Shown here piece after piece: positions 12,941-13,330 of a stretch of DNA of 13,330 nt (positions within the stretch are counted from its first letter, which is position 1; every line of letters begins with the position of its first letter). Made by a program: the position numbers and the translations under genes. The DNA is from Ruminococcaceae bacterium UBA5397 (lineage in GTDB: Bacteria > Bacillota > Clostridia > Oscillospirales > Acutalibacteraceae), in contig DHOF01000004.1 of NCBI GenBank assembly GCA_002411615.1, positions 1 to 13,330 of the forward strand, read 5' to 3'. The notes under the pieces are model-generated. The model had not been told where the DNA came from. It searched no databases and was given only the letters and a program-made list of their open reading frames with translations.

Positions 12941-13330
12941 ATGACGCTTGCTCGAATCCATTCGATTGAGAGCATGGGACTAGTAGACGGACCGGGAATT
13001 CGTGTAGTCGTGTTTATGCAGGGGTGTCGGCTGCGGTGCAGGTTTTGCCATAACCCGGATACATGGGACTTATTAGGTGGCAGACAAATGTCACCGCAGG
13101 AACTTTTAAAAATGCTTTTGCGCTATCGTCCATATTTTGAACGGAGCGGCGGCGGAGTCACTTTTTCCGGCGGAGAGCCTTTAATGCAGCCACAGTTTCT
13201 TGAGGGGATGCTTTCTCTTTGCAAAGAAGAGGGAATCCATACCTGTTTGGATACAGCCGGCTGCGGAACGGGAAATTATGAGGCAATTTTAAAAAATACC
13301 GATTTGATTCTTTATGATGTAAAAGAGATT
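12941..13330 (+). CDS. pflA: Pyruvate formate-lyase activating enzyme, N-terminal part (cut by window end)
   Basis: The 130 visible codons show the radical SAM glycyl-radical activase fold. They have SMGLVDGPGIR (11-21), the iron-sulfur motif C29-x3-C33-x2-C36 within MQGCRLRCRFCHNPDTWD, and the SAM-binding SGGEPL later. There is no extra ferredoxin-type cysteine cluster between them, as expected for PflA rather than the longer activases of other glycyl-radical enzymes. The ATG has AAGGAAGGAG about 7 nt upstream. PflA uses SAM to install the glycyl radical on pyruvate formate-lyase and releases 5'-deoxyadenosine and methionine. The ZTP riboswitch implies more formate production when formyl-folate is scarce. 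pflB is not in the window. Confidence 0.95.
   Translation, partial: MTLARIHSIESMGLVDGPGIRVVVFMQGCRLRCRFCHNPDTWDLLGGRQMSPQELLKMLLRYRPYFERSGGGVTFSGGEPLMQPQFLEGMLSLCKEEGIHTCLDTAGCGTGNYEAILKNTDLILYDVKEI

Overview
The window looks like an anaerobic, low-to-mid GC Clostridia chromosome, probably an Oscillospiraceae/Ruminococcaceae-type gut or environmental bacterium. This placement is inferred from strong AGGAGG-type ribosome binding sites, THF and ZTP riboswitches of Firmicutes type, a folate ECF S component, a pyruvate formate-lyase activase, and Clostridia-like pilus proteins. No genus can be named from the sequence alone.

Left part (1-3684): a nucleoside/sulfur salvage locus. A class II aldolase runs leftward off the window edge. 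Divergent from it is a tight rightward operon of a trimeric purine nucleoside phosphorylase, MtnA (methylthioribose-1-phosphate isomerase) and an MTA/SAH/5'-deoxyadenosine deaminase-type amidohydrolase. Together they could convert methylthioadenosine or 5'-deoxyadenosine (the by-product of radical SAM enzymes) through an inosine-type intermediate to a ribulose-1-phosphate and then to DHAP plus an aldehyde, a DHAP-shunt-like route.

Middle left (3641-4960): a bidirectional terminator separates that operon from a leftward folT gene. folT is preceded by a clear THF-I riboswitch whose downstream sequence can hide or free the Shine-Dalgarno. Beyond it lies a gene-free stretch. On the minus strand it holds a near-consensus promoter, three ~65-nt-spaced hairpin/ATG modules and a strong terminator, together a candidate ~300-nt small RNA. 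A patch of helically phased AATTATT repeats follows.

Centre (4958-10020): a leftward type IV pilus-like operon: a transglutaminase-like lipoprotein (apparently with an ATT start), a short PilC, four small single-pass prepilin-like or DUF4860-like proteins, and PilT. No PilB, PilM/N/O, secretin or prepilin peptidase is in the window.

Right part (10220-13330): divergent from the pilus operon is a PAS-PAS-GGDEF diguanylate cyclase, which could supply c-di-GMP to control the pilus. Next come a bidirectional terminator, a leftward VOC-family protein with an HTH-like tail, and a leftward tRNA-Arg(CCG) with its own promoter and terminator. Last, a rightward promoter leads to a ZTP (pfl) riboswitch with an overlapping terminator, then pflA, which is cut by the window end. 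Folate/one-carbon sensing therefore appears twice, as THF for folate uptake and as ZTP for formate production.
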